In this document: piece after piece, positions 8,304-16,671 of the stretch
Layout: the number at the start of each line of letters is the position of its first letter
Numbering within the stretch: the stretch's first letter is position 1
From: Elioraea sp. Yellowstone
GTDB lineage: Bacteria; Pseudomonadota; Alphaproteobacteria; Acetobacterales; Acetobacteraceae
Direction: 5' to 3'
Assembly (NCBI RefSeq): GCF_006704265.1
Contig: NZ_VIKA01000013.1
Location: 1-42,926 of the forward strand
Length of the DNA stretch: 42,926 nt
Notes under the pieces: model-generated
Databases searched by the model: none
The model's input: the letters and a program-made list of their open reading frames with translations, nothing else
Told to the model about the DNA's origin: nothing
Made by a program: the position numbers and the translations under genes

Positions 8304-8326
8304 TGAGACGTCCCGCAGCGGAACCT

Positions 8327-8340
8327 CTGACATAGATCAA
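8327..8340. promoter_or_regulatory. Candidate FNR/CRP-family operator upstream of the SQR-like gene
   Basis: The sequence CTGACATAGATCAA matches the FNR-type pattern TTGAT-N4-ATCAA at 8 of 10 defined positions when C and T differences in the left half are counted. It is about 70 bases before the flavoprotein start, a plausible location for an oxygen-, NO- or redox-responsive regulator acting on a sulfide-oxidising gene. No convincing -35/-10 pair could be fixed nearby. This is a pattern match only. Confidence 0.35.
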
Positions 8341-8377
8341 CGACAGGGAGGGACCCGGCAGCGTTATTTGTGACCTT

Positions 8378-8395
8378 CGAAGATAAAAATCTTCG
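8378..8395. promoter_or_regulatory. AT-rich palindrome next to the SQR-like gene ribosome-binding site
   Basis: CGAAGAT at 8378-8384 and ATCTTCG at 8389-8395 form a perfect 7-bp inverted repeat around AAAA, directly before the GGAGGAG ribosome-binding site at 8396-8402 of the gene starting at 8410. The local AT-richness stands out sharply from the surroundings. It may be an operator for a dedicated repressor or a leader hairpin controlling ribosome access. Confidence 0.4.
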
Positions 8396-8409
8396 CGGAG
8401 GAGAACGCC

Positions 8410-9726
8410 ATGCCGGGCCCCGCCCTCGCACCCCTGAACCGCCGCGATCTCGTCCGTCTCGCGGTCGCCGCCGGCGTCGCCGCGCCGGTTGCGGGTGCTG
8501 CCCGTGCCCAGCCCCTGCGCACGCCGGCGCGCGTCGTCATCGCCGGCGCCGGCGCGGCCGGGCTGACGATGGCGTCGAAGCTCTCGCGCCTGCTGGAGGG
8601 TGCGCGCATCACCCTCATCGGCGCCCGCACGGCGCACTGGTACCAGCCCGGCTTCACCATGGTCGCCTCCGGCGTCTGGCCGGCAACCAAGGTGGTGAGC
8701 GAGACCGCCGACTACATCGCCCCGGGCGTCACCTGGGTGCGCGCCGACGTCGCCGCGTTCGAGCCCGAGGCGAAGCGCGTGGTGGCGACCGACGGCTCGA
8801 CGCACCCCTACGACGCGCTGGTGGTCGCCACCGGCTGCACGCTGGAGTGGAGCCGGATCGAAGGCATGGACCCGACGCTGATCGGCCGCGAGGGCATCGC
8901 CTCGGTCTATGCCGGGCCGGAGGGTGCGGCGGCGACCTGGCGCGTGCTGCAGCGCTTCATGGAGACCGGCGGGGTGGCGCTGCATGGCCGTCCGCCGACC
9001 GAGATGAAATGCGCCGGCGCGCCGCTGAAGGGCGCGCTCCTGTGGGATGCGCGGCTGCGCGAGGCAGGCACGCGCGGCCGCGCCGAGCTCCACTACTTCA
9101 CGCCGTTCCGCAACCTGTTCGCGGTCGCGCCGGTGCACGCCAAGGTGCTGGAGCTGTTCGCCGCGCGCGACATCGCCTTCGCCTACGACCACACCCTGAC
9201 CGCGGTCGATCCGGCTGCCAGGACCGCGACCTTCCGCACGCCCGACGGGCCGAAGACGCTGCGCTACGACTACCTGCACGTGGTGCCGCCGATGGCAGCG
9301 CCGCAGCCGGTGCGCGAGAGCGCGCTCGCCTGGGGCTCCGGCCCCTTCGCCGCGGACGGCTGGGTGGAGGTGAACCGCGACACCCTGCAGCACCCGCGCT
9401 TCCCGGAGGTGTTCGCCGTCGGCGATGTCGCCGGCGTGCCGCGCGGCAAGACGGCCGCGAGCGTGAAGACGCAGGCGCCGGTCGCCGCGGCCAATCTCGT
9501 CTCGTTCCTCGCCGGCGAGCAGCTCGAGGCGGCCTACAACGGCTACACCTCCTGTCCGCTGATCACCCGGCCCGGCCGGGCGATGCTGGTGGAGTTCGAC
9601 TACGAGGGCCGGCTGACCCCGACCTTCCCCTTCATCGATCCGCTCGCCGAGCACTGGGTGCCCTGGGTGATGAAGGACAGGCTGCTCGGCCCGATCTACC
9701 GGGCGATGCTGCACGGCTCGATCTGA
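8410..9726 (+). CDS. Sulfide:quinone oxidoreductase-like FAD flavoprotein with Tat-like leader
   Basis: A 438-residue flavoprotein of the SQR/flavocytochrome c sulfide dehydrogenase group, which oxidises sulfide to polysulfide/sulfur species and passes electrons to quinone (or cytochrome c in FCSD). Twin arginines R11-R12 (NRRDLVRLAV) precede a hydrophobic stretch and a likely cleavage near AARAQ, about residue 34. The FAD Rossmann motif GAGAAG is at 46-51. The two redox cysteines expected for SQR are C201 in KCAGAPLKG and C382 in SCPLIT; a further C143 follows ATG. FAVGDVAGVPRGKTAASV is the second FAD motif. GGAGGAG precedes the start. A Tat leader is more usual for FCSD, so the electron acceptor is uncertain. 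Confidence 0.85.
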   Translation: MPGPALAPLNRRDLVRLAVAAGVAAPVAGAARAQPLRTPARVVIAGAGAAGLTMASKLSRLLEGARITLIGARTAHWYQPGFTMVASGVWPATKVVSETADYIAPGVTWVRADVAAFEPEAKRVVATDGSTHPYDALVVATGCTLEWSRIEGMDPTLIGREGIASVYAGPEGAAATWRVLQRFMETGGVALHGRPPTEMKCAGAPLKGALLWDARLREAGTRGRAELHYFTPFRNLFAVAPVHAKVLELFAARDIAFAYDHTLTAVDPAARTATFRTPDGPKTLRYDYLHVVPPMAAPQPVRESALAWGSGPFAADGWVEVNRDTLQHPRFPEVFAVGDVAGVPRGKTAASVKTQAPVAAANLVSFLAGEQLEAAYNGYTSCPLITRPGRAMLVEFDYEGRLTPTFPFIDPLAEHWVPWVMKDRLLGPIYRAMLHGSI

Positions 9727-9737
9727 GGGAGGCGACC

Positions 9738-10130
9738 ATGGAGCTGTTCGCACCGCGCGCGCTCGCCGCGATCCTCGGCGAGATGTTCGGCGGGCTTCTG
9801 TGGGTCGCCGCGGCCACCGCCGCGCTGGCTCTCGCCCTCTGCCTGCTGGCCCTGCGGCGCGGCGTGCGCTGGCGGCTTGCCCTGCGCGGCGCGGCCGCGT
9901 TCGGTGCGCTGGTCGCGGCCGGCGTGCTCGCAGCGCTTCCGGGCTTCACCAACGCCACGCATGCCGACCTCGCGGGCGCGCTCGACTGGCTGATCTGGGG
10001 GGTGGTCGGGCTCGGCGTCGGCCTCGCGGCTGCGCTCGCGGTGCTGCCGATGCTGGCCCTCGCACTCGGCGAGCGCGCGGACGCGCCCGCGCGGAGGCCT
10101 CAGCGCGGCGCGGCCTCCAGCCTGCGATGA
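9738..10130 (+). CDS. Small membrane protein downstream of the SQR-like gene
   Basis: A 130-residue protein with three hydrophobic segments at about residues 17-39, 49-69 and 80-111 and a basic C-terminal tail (ARRPQRGAASSLR). I do not recognise a named family. The ATG lies 11 bases after the flavoprotein stop with GAGGGAGG upstream, so the two are probably one transcript. It may anchor the flavoprotein or form a quinone-proximal membrane partner; that is inference from position alone. Its 3' end overlaps the convergent permease gene by 31 bases. Confidence 0.72.
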   Translation: MELFAPRALAAILGEMFGGLLWVAAATAALALALCLLALRRGVRWRLALRGAAAFGALVAAGVLAALPGFTNATHADLAGALDWLIWGVVGLGVGLAAALAVLPMLALALGERADAPARRPQRGAASSLR

Positions 10131-11014
10131 TGCATCCGGCGTGACAGCACGGTGGTGCCGATCACCGTCAGCACCAGCGTCGAGACCATCAGGATGAAGG
10201 CGAGCGCCGCGCCGAACGGCCAGTTGGTCGTGCGCACGAACTGGTCGTAGAGGGCGGGCGCCATCATCTTGAACTGCGGCCCGCCCAGCAGCACGGGCGT
10301 GGCGTAGGCGTTCATGCACAGGATGAACACGAGCGTCGAGCCCGCGATCACGCCCGGCAGCGAGAGCGGCAGCAGCACGCGGCGGAACACCGTGATCGGC
10401 CCCGCGCCGAGATTGCTCGCCGCCTCCTCGACGTCGCGGCCGATCCCCTCGATCACGCTCTGCAGCGTCAGGATCATGTAGGGCAGCACCACCGCGATGA
10501 TGCCCACATGCACCGCGAAGGGCGTGTACATCAGCCGCACCGGCTGCGTGACCAGGCCGAGCCCGAGCAGCGCATGGTTGACGATGCCGTCATTGCCGAG
10601 CACCGCCATCCAGCCGGCGGCGCGCACCACGTTGCCGACCATCAGCGGGAACACCACCGCGATCACCAGCGCGCTCTTCCAGCGGCTGTCGGTGCGCGCG
10701 AGCAGGTAGGCGAGCGGGAAGGCGAACAGCAGCGACACCGCCGTGCACACCGCCGCCACCTGCACCGTGGTGGCGAGCACGCCGATGAAGTAGGCGTCGG
10801 TGAAGAAGCGGATGTAGTTCTCCGCCGTCACCGCATCGATCATGAACTCGCGCGGGCTGTAGCGGTTCAGCGAGTAGCGGAACAGCACCGCGAGCGGCGC
10901 GGCGAGGAAGGCCGCGACCAGCAGCGCGGCCGGCACGGCCAGCGCCGGGCCGAGGCTGAACGCCCCCGCCCGGCGCCCGGAACGCGCGGCCGCCAGTGCC
11001 GCCGCCCTCGCCAC
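10100..11014 (-). CDS. ABC transporter permease, PotB-like
   Basis: A 304-residue inner-membrane permease of the spermidine/putrescine/opine/iron(III) (PotB/PotC, BPD) family. It starts with GTG 4 bases after the binding-protein stop. The cytoplasmic coupling motif EEAASNLGAGPITVFRRVLLPLSLPGV (the EAA loop, around residues 196-222) contacts the ATPase. Six membrane spans are apparent. It is the last gene of a minus-strand importer unit. Its stop lies inside the 3' end of the convergent small membrane gene. Together with the permease at 13149-13982 it forms the channel. Confidence 0.88.
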   Translation of the reverse strand: MARAAALAAARSGRRAGAFSLGPALAVPAALLVAAFLAAPLAVLFRYSLNRYSPREFMIDAVTAENYIRFFTDAYFIGVLATTVQVAAVCTAVSLLFAFPLAYLLARTDSRWKSALVIAVVFPLMVGNVVRAAGWMAVLGNDGIVNHALLGLGLVTQPVRLMYTPFAVHVGIIAVVLPYMILTLQSVIEGIGRDVEEAASNLGAGPITVFRRVLLPLSLPGVIAGSTLVFILCMNAYATPVLLGGPQFKMMAPALYDQFVRTTNWPFGAALAFILMVSTLVLTVIGTTVLSRRMHHRRLEAAPR

Positions 11015-11018
11015 CGCC

Positions 11019-12056
11019 TCAGCCCTTGAACTCGCGCGTCCACCAGTCGAGATAGGCCGCGTTGTTGTCGGCGATGTACTGGTAGTCGATCTTGACGAAC
11101 TTCTCCTGCTCGGCCTCGGTGAAGCTGATCTGCTTCGCCAGATCCTCGGGCAGGGTGGCGTTGCGCACCGTCGGCACGTAGCCCATGCGCGCGGCGAAGC
11201 CCGCCTGGGCCGAGGGTTCGAGCATCGCCTGCATCCACTTCCAGCCGTTCGCCTTGTTGGGCGCGTTCCTCGGCACCGCCTTGTCGAACACGATCGGGGT
11301 CGCGCCCTCCTCGGGCACCGCGTGCTCGACCGGGATGCCGGCCTGCTTCCACATGAAGCCGCGCGCGAGCCACATGATCGTCGCCCACACCTCCTCGCCC
11401 TTCAGCGCCGCCGCCAGCGCCTCGTTCGAGGGATAGACCTTGGCGCCGAGCGCCTTCAGCTCCAGGAGCTTCTTCTTCGCCGGCTCGAAGTTGCTCGGGC
11501 TGCCGCCGTTGATCAGCGCCGCGGTCTCGATGAACTGCATGTAGAGCCCGTCGGCGAGGCCGACGCGCCCGCGCAGCTTCGGATCCCACAGGTCGTTGTA
11601 GGACCTGGGCTTGGCCATCTTCGCCGGGTTGTAGAGGATCACCTTGCCCGAATAGATGTGCGGCAGGGCGTAGCGCTTGGCCAGCGCCGGGATGACGTTG
11701 CGCATGTTCGGCACGAGGTCGGGGGTGGGCTCGTCGAACAGGTTCTGCTGCGCCATCTCGAACATGTCGATGTCGGACAGGCAGGCGACGTCGAAGGTGC
11801 CGCGCCGCGTCATCCGCTCGGCGAGCAGCTTGGTCTTGCGCGGCGGCGCCACCGCGACGTCGTAGAGCACCTCGATCCCCTGCGGCTTCATCAGCGGATC
11901 GTCGATGTTCGCCTTCAGCAGGTCCTGGTAGTCGCCGCCCCAGGTGCCGACCACGCAGCGCCCGCCGCCCTGCGCGCGCGGCACCCCGGGTGCCGCGAGC
12001 AGCCCCGCCGCCGCGCCGACCAGCGCGCGCCGGCCGATCGTCATCCGTGTCATCAT
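11019..12056 (-). CDS. Extracellular solute-binding protein, PotD-like, Tat-like leader
   Basis: A 345-residue binding protein of the spermidine/putrescine/opine family. The leader has twin arginines at residues 9-10 (GRRALVGAA) and a probable cleavage near PRAQG (about residue 29). The mature start CVVGTWGGDYQDLLKANI is the typical first lobe of this family, and WATIMWLARGFMWKQAGIPVEH lies in the second lobe. The ATG overlaps the ATPase stop by 4 bases. Related proteins bind polyamines, opines or organic acids. Ligand residues were not assigned, so polyamine specificity is not claimed. Confidence 0.87.
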   Translation of the reverse strand: MMTRMTIGRRALVGAAAGLLAAPGVPRAQGGGRCVVGTWGGDYQDLLKANIDDPLMKPQGIEVLYDVAVAPPRKTKLLAERMTRRGTFDVACLSDIDMFEMAQQNLFDEPTPDLVPNMRNVIPALAKRYALPHIYSGKVILYNPAKMAKPRSYNDLWDPKLRGRVGLADGLYMQFIETAALINGGSPSNFEPAKKKLLELKALGAKVYPSNEALAAALKGEEVWATIMWLARGFMWKQAGIPVEHAVPEEGATPIVFDKAVPRNAPNKANGWKWMQAMLEPSAQAGFAARMGYVPTVRNATLPEDLAKQISFTEAEQEKFVKIDYQYIADNNAAYLDWWTREFKG

Positions 12057-13144
12057 GAGCCTCCTTCGTCCGTTGGGGCGCCCCGGTCGGGCGCGAGCAG
12101 CCGGCAGGTCTCGGCCGGCCAGGTCAGGGTGACGACGTCGCCGGCGCCGACCCGCTTCAGCGGATCGCCCGGCCGCGGCGTCGCCATGGACGCGGTGAGC
12201 GACTCGCCGCCGTCGAGCGTGACGCGGTACTCGGTCGCGGCACCGAGATAGGTGACGAGCGCGACCCGTCCGCTCACCCCGTTGCCGGCCGCGCCGGGGA
12301 TCACGGTGATCCGCTCCGGCCGGAGCGCGAGCGCGGCCGCCCCCGGTTCGAACCCGTCGGTCGGCACCGCGAGCGCGAGCCCGGCCTCGGTGACGAAACG
12401 GCCCCGCTCCACCACGCGCCCGCGCAGCACGTTGGAGCGGCCGATGAAGCCGGCGACGAACAGGTTGGCCGGCGCCTCGTAGAGTTCCTCCGGCGTGCCG
12501 ACCTGCTGCACCACGCCGTGGTCCAGCACCACCAGGCGGTCGGCCAGCGTCAGCGCCTCCTCCTGGTCGTGGGTGACGAAGACGGTGGTGAGCCCGAGCC
12601 GCTTCTGCAGCTCGCGGATCTCGACGCGCACCTCGAGCCGGAGCTTGGCATCGAGGTTCGAGAGCGGCTCGTCGAGCAGGAACACGCCCGGGTTCACCAC
12701 GAGCGCGCGCGCGAGCGCGACGCGCTGCTGCTGCCCGCCCGAGAGCTGGCGCGGCAGCCGGTCGGCGAGATGGCCGAGCCGGACCAGGTCCAGCGCCCGG
12801 CGCACCCGCGTCTCGGCCTCGGCGCGCGGCACCTTGCGCATCTCGAGGCCGAAGGCGACGTTCTGCGCCACCGTCATGTGCGGGAAGAGCGCGTAGGACT
12901 GGAACACCATCCCCGTGTCGCGGCGGTAGGGCGGGTCCCAGGTGACGTCGCGCCCGCCGATCGTGATCCGCCCGGCGGTCGGCTCGATGAAGCCCGCGAT
13001 CATGCGGAGCGTGGTGGTCTTGCCGCAGCCCGAGGGGCCGAGCAGGGCGACGAGCTCGCCCTCCCGCACGTGCAGCGAGACGTCGTCCACCGCGACGAAG
13101 CTGCCGTACTCCTTGCGCAGGCGGTCGAGGACGAGTTCGCTCAT
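12053..13144 (-). CDS. ABC transporter ATPase, PotA-like
   Basis: A 363-residue ATPase with the long C-terminal extension (TOBE-type domain after about residue 240) typical of PotA/MalK-class importers. Walker A GPSGCGKT is at residues 36-43, the Q-loop FQSYALFPHM around 81-90, signature LSGGQ at 134-138, and Walker B FLLDEPLSNLD around 155-165. It begins 4 bases after the stop of the upstream permease and overlaps the binding-protein start by 4 bases. It powers import through the two flanking permeases. Confidence 0.9.
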   Translation of the reverse strand: MSELVLDRLRKEYGSFVAVDDVSLHVREGELVALLGPSGCGKTTTLRMIAGFIEPTAGRITIGGRDVTWDPPYRRDTGMVFQSYALFPHMTVAQNVAFGLEMRKVPRAEAETRVRRALDLVRLGHLADRLPRQLSGGQQQRVALARALVVNPGVFLLDEPLSNLDAKLRLEVRVEIRELQKRLGLTTVFVTHDQEEALTLADRLVVLDHGVVQQVGTPEELYEAPANLFVAGFIGRSNVLRGRVVERGRFVTEAGLALAVPTDGFEPGAAALALRPERITVIPGAAGNGVSGRVALVTYLGAATEYRVTLDGGESLTASMATPRPGDPLKRVGAGDVVTLTWPAETCRLLAPDRGAPTDEGGS

Positions 13145-13148
13145 CGGC

Positions 13149-13982
13149 TCAGACGATCCGCGAGAGCTTCACGAAGCGGTCGGTGATCAGCATCAGCGCG
13201 CCGATCAGCACGATCTGCACGGTCGCGACCGCGGCGATGGTGGGGTCGATGCGGAACTCGAGGTAGTTGAGCATCGCCACCGGCAGGGTGGTGCGGCCCG
13301 GGCCGACCAGCAGCAGGGTGAGTTCCAGGTTCTCGAAGGACTGGATGAAGCTGAACAGGGACGCCGCCACCAGGCCCGGGCGCATCATCGGCAGGGTGAT
13401 GCGGCGGAACGTGGTCCAGGGCCCCGCGCCCAGGTTCATCGCCGCCTCCTCGACCGCACGGTCGAGCCCGATCAGCGAGGCCGAGACGAGGCGCACCGTC
13501 CACGGGATGGTCAGCAGGATGTGGCCGAGCACCAGCCCGTGCAGGGTGGCGCGGAAATCCATGTCGAGGATGTTCTCGACCATGATGTAGTAGACGTAGA
13601 GCGAGGTGCCGGCGACGATCCCGGGCACCACCAGCGGCCCGAGCAGCAGCGTGTTCAGCGCCTCGCGCCCGGGGAAGCGGAAGCGCACGATCGCGTAGGC
13701 GGCGGCCGCGCCGGAGGTGACACCGATCAGCATGGCCAGGAAGGCGACCTGCAGGCTCAGGCCGAAGCCGTCGCGGAACTCGGTCCGCGCGAAGGCGTTC
13801 TCGTACCAGCGCAGCGTGTAGCCCTCGGGCGGGAACGAGACGATCTGCTGCTGGAACAGGCTGATCCAGACGACGAAGATCACCGGGATGAAGATGAAGA
13901 AGAACACCAGCGCCGCGATCGCGCGCAGCACCCAGCGTCCGGCGCGGCGCTTCAGCCGCGCGGCGCGACCCGCCGGCGCCAT
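13149..13982 (-). CDS. ABC transporter permease, PotC-like
   Basis: A 277-residue permease with six apparent membrane spans and the EAA loop EEAAMNLGAGPWTTFRRITLPMMRPGL. The start at 13982 is preferred over an in-frame upstream codon at 14021 because AAGGAGG sits a few bases before this ATG. It is the first gene of the minus-strand importer, in the order permease, ATPase, binding protein, permease. The 107-base gap to the amidohydrolase stop upstream holds no obvious terminator, so the amidohydrolase may be on the same transcript. Confidence 0.87.
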   Translation of the reverse strand: MAPAGRAARLKRRAGRWVLRAIAALVFFFIFIPVIFVVWISLFQQQIVSFPPEGYTLRWYENAFARTEFRDGFGLSLQVAFLAMLIGVTSGAAAAYAIVRFRFPGREALNTLLLGPLVVPGIVAGTSLYVYYIMVENILDMDFRATLHGLVLGHILLTIPWTVRLVSASLIGLDRAVEEAAMNLGAGPWTTFRRITLPMMRPGLVAASLFSFIQSFENLELTLLLVGPGRTTLPVAMLNYLEFRIDPTIAAVATVQIVLIGALMLITDRFVKLSRIV

Positions 13983-14089
13983 GACGACCTCCTTCCCCGC
14001 CGCCAGCGCGCGCGTGGTCACGTCCCGTCGGTCTCCCTCGCCTCTCGTGCGTCGATCCTAGGAACGGCGCGCCCGCGCGGCAAGCGCGG

Positions 14090-15325
14090 TCAGTGCAGCC
14101 GGTTGCGGCGGATCGCGCCCGCCAGCATGACCAGGGGGATTCGCTCGCCCTGGCCGGTCAGCACGCCGATGTCGCGGATCGGATCGCCCTCCACCACGAT
14201 CAGGTCGGCGAGCGCGCCGCGCGCGACCGTGCCGAGCTCGCCTTCGCGGTTGAGCAGGGCGGCGTTGCCGCTGGTCGCCTGGGCGAGGATCTCGGCCGCG
14301 GGCAGCACCTCGCGGCGGATCACGAACTCGTCCGACTGGCGGCGGTGCATCCCGGCGAGCAGGTCGGTGCCGAAGCCCATGCGCACCCCGGCGGCCTTGA
14401 GGATCTCCAGGCTCCTGAGCCCCGCCGCGCGCACCACCTTCAGCTTCTCCTGGCTCTCCGCCGGCAGGCCCATGGCCGGACCGTCCTTCTCCAGCGCGTC
14501 GTAGGTGACGAGGGTGGGCACGGCGAACGCCCCCTTCTCCGCCATCAGCCGCGCGGTCGGCTCGTCGATCAGGTTGGCGTGCTCGATCGAGCGCACGCCG
14601 AGGCCCACCGCGCGGCCGATCGCCTCGGGGGTGTAGGCGTGCGCGACCACGTAGGTGCGCCAGGCCCTGGTCTCCCACACCGCAGTCGCGATCTCCTCGT
14701 CGCTGTACTGCAGGGTCCAGATCGGGTCGGAGGGCGAGGCGACCCCGCCCGAGGCCATGATCTTGATCGCGTGCGCGCCGCGCTTGAGCTCGGCGCGGAT
14801 GGCGCGGCGCACCTCGTCCACCCCGTCGGCGATCACGCCGATCGAGAGCGCGGGCGCGGAGCAGCCGCAGAACTGCTCGAGCCAGGCGTTGGGGCGCGAA
14901 TCGCCGTGCCCGCCGGTGGGCGAGAGCGCGCGGCCGCAGAACAGGAGGCGCGGCCCGTCGATCAGCCCGGATTCGCAGGCGACCGCGAGGCCGAAATCGG
15001 CGCCACCCACGTCGCGGATGGTGGTGAAGCCGCGGCCGAGCGAGGCTTCCAGGAAGCGGCGCGCGTGCAGCGCCATCAGGCTGCGCGGCATCAGGTCGAG
15101 CCGGCCGATATTCGCGTCCGCGGCATAGGCGTGGTAGTGCGCGTCGATCAGCCCGGGCATCAGCGTGCGCCCGCCGAGATCGATCACATGCGCCCCGTCG
15201 TGGCGGATCGGCCGGTCGGAGACCTCGGCGATCCGCTCGCCCTCCACCAGCACCTCCGCACCCTCGATCAGATGCGGAGTCGCGCCGTCGAACAGGCGCA
15301 GGTTGCGGAACAGTGTCGCCGGCAT
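14090..15325 (-). CDS. Amidohydrolase (imidazolonepropionase/prolidase-like metal hydrolase)
   Basis: A 411-residue amidohydrolase-superfamily protein, a metal-dependent hydrolase with a TIM barrel flanked by a small beta-sandwich. The first-strand metal motif HYH (H63, H65) follows LMPGLIDA. The carboxylated-lysine candidate K188 is in IKIMASGGV, with further ligands H229 (VAHA) and H249 (IEHANL) and the catalytic Asp D321 in GFGTDLL. The SPTGGHGD loop (about 135-142) is typical of the subgroup hydrolysing N-acyl or dipeptide-like substrates. AAGGAGA precedes the ATG. It may process a compound delivered by the PotABCD-like importer encoded downstream; substrate not known. Confidence 0.88.
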   Translation of the reverse strand: MPATLFRNLRLFDGATPHLIEGAEVLVEGERIAEVSDRPIRHDGAHVIDLGGRTLMPGLIDAHYHAYAADANIGRLDLMPRSLMALHARRFLEASLGRGFTTIRDVGGADFGLAVACESGLIDGPRLLFCGRALSPTGGHGDSRPNAWLEQFCGCSAPALSIGVIADGVDEVRRAIRAELKRGAHAIKIMASGGVASPSDPIWTLQYSDEEIATAVWETRAWRTYVVAHAYTPEAIGRAVGLGVRSIEHANLIDEPTARLMAEKGAFAVPTLVTYDALEKDGPAMGLPAESQEKLKVVRAAGLRSLEILKAAGVRMGFGTDLLAGMHRRQSDEFVIRREVLPAAEILAQATSGNAALLNREGELGTVARGALADLIVVEGDPIRDIGVLTGQGERIPLVMLAGAIRRNRLH

Positions 15326-15435
15326 GGTCTCTCCTTCGTCGGCGTGATGGTCGGGCCGGCCGAGGCGCGGGTCAACGGGTGGACGGCCGAGCCCGGCTGG
15401 GGCAGGGTCGCGCCGCCACGCATGAGGGGAGAGCG

Positions 15436-16659
15436 ATGACGGTCGGTGTCGGCGGATCGGATGCGGCGACGGAACTCGCCGCGATCGTGAACGAGCGCGA
15501 GGCGGTGCCGCCGATCCCGGTCGAGGAGCACGAACGCCGCATCGCCGCCGCCCGCGCGCTGATGGAGGAACGGCAGGTCGAGGCGCTCTGGCTCGACGGG
15601 TCGACCAACCTCGCCTACTTCACCGGCGTCAGCCACGGCCAGTCCGAGCGCATGGTCGGCGCGATCCTGCCCAAGCGCGGCGAGATCACCTGGATCTGCC
15701 CGGAGTTCGAGGCCGAGCGCATCCGCGCCATGCAGACGATCCCCGGCCCGGTGCGCGGCTGGGAGGAGGACGAGAGCCCCTATTCCCTGTTCGTCGATGT
15801 GCTGCGCGAGCTCCAGATCGGCTCGGGCACGATCGCCATCGACGACCACGCCCGCTTCTTCATCGCCGACGAGATCCGCTCGGCCGGCGGCGAGGACTAC
15901 CGCTTCGTCCGCTCCGCCGCGATCGCCTCGCACCTGCGGAGCCGCAAGAGCGAGCACGAGCTCGCCCTGATCCGCCAGGCGATGCGCATGACGGTCAAGA
16001 TCCATGCCGCCGCGGCGCGCATCCTGCGCGAGGGGATCGCCACCACCGAGGTGCAGTCCTTCATCGACGCCGCCCACCGCAAGGCCGGGTTCGACGGCGG
16101 CTGCCCGTTCAACATCGTGCTGTTCGGCGCGGCGTCCGCCTATCCGCACGGCGTGCCCTATGCGCAGACGCTCAAGCCGGGCGATGTCGTGCTGATCGAC
16201 TGCGGGGCGGCGCTGCACGGCTATCGCAGCGACATCACGCGCAGTTACGTCTTCGGCACGCCGACCGACCGCCAGCGCTTCCTGTGGGACACGGTGAAGG
16301 CGAGCCAGGCGGCCGGCTTCGCGGCGGCGCGACCGGGTGTCGCCTGCGGGGCGCTCGACGACGCCGCGCGCGCGGTGATCGTGGCGGCCGGGTTCGGCCC
16401 CGGCTACAAGGTGCCGGGCCTGCCGCACCGGGTCGGCCACGGCGTCGGCATGGACGGGCACGAGGAGCCCTATTTCGTCAAGGGCAACGCCCAGCCGCTC
16501 GAGATCGGCATGTGCGGCTCGATCGAGCCCACCCTCGCGGTCTATGGCGAATGCGGGATAAGGCTCGAGGACCACATCCACGTCACGGAGACGGGGGCGG
16601 CGTGGTTCACCACGCCGTGCAGATCCGTGGACGACCCGTTCGACCTCGATCGCGGCTGA
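15436..16659 (+). CDS. M24 family metallopeptidase (Xaa-Pro peptidase-like), intact metal site
   Basis: A 407-residue M24 protein with creatinase-like N-terminal domain and pita-bread catalytic domain. All five metal ligands are present: D255 (LIDCG), D266 (SDITRSYVFG), H335 (GHGVGMDGHE), E364 (SIEPTL) and E378 (RLEDH). It should be an active metallopeptidase removing or splitting Xaa-Pro-type bonds, or a related C-N hydrolase. The start at 15436 was preferred because AGGGGAGAG lies just before it; an in-frame start at 15313 would overlap the divergent amidohydrolase. It is followed 12 bases later by a D-2-hydroxyacid dehydrogenase, probably in the same operon. Confidence 0.9.
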   Translation: MTVGVGGSDAATELAAIVNEREAVPPIPVEEHERRIAAARALMEERQVEALWLDGSTNLAYFTGVSHGQSERMVGAILPKRGEITWICPEFEAERIRAMQTIPGPVRGWEEDESPYSLFVDVLRELQIGSGTIAIDDHARFFIADEIRSAGGEDYRFVRSAAIASHLRSRKSEHELALIRQAMRMTVKIHAAAARILREGIATTEVQSFIDAAHRKAGFDGGCPFNIVLFGAASAYPHGVPYAQTLKPGDVVLIDCGAALHGYRSDITRSYVFGTPTDRQRFLWDTVKASQAAGFAAARPGVACGALDDAARAVIVAAGFGPGYKVPGLPHRVGHGVGMDGHEEPYFVKGNAQPLEIGMCGSIEPTLAVYGECGIRLEDHIHVTETGAAWFTTPCRSVDDPFDLDRG

Positions 16660-16671
16660 GGGAGGATCGCG

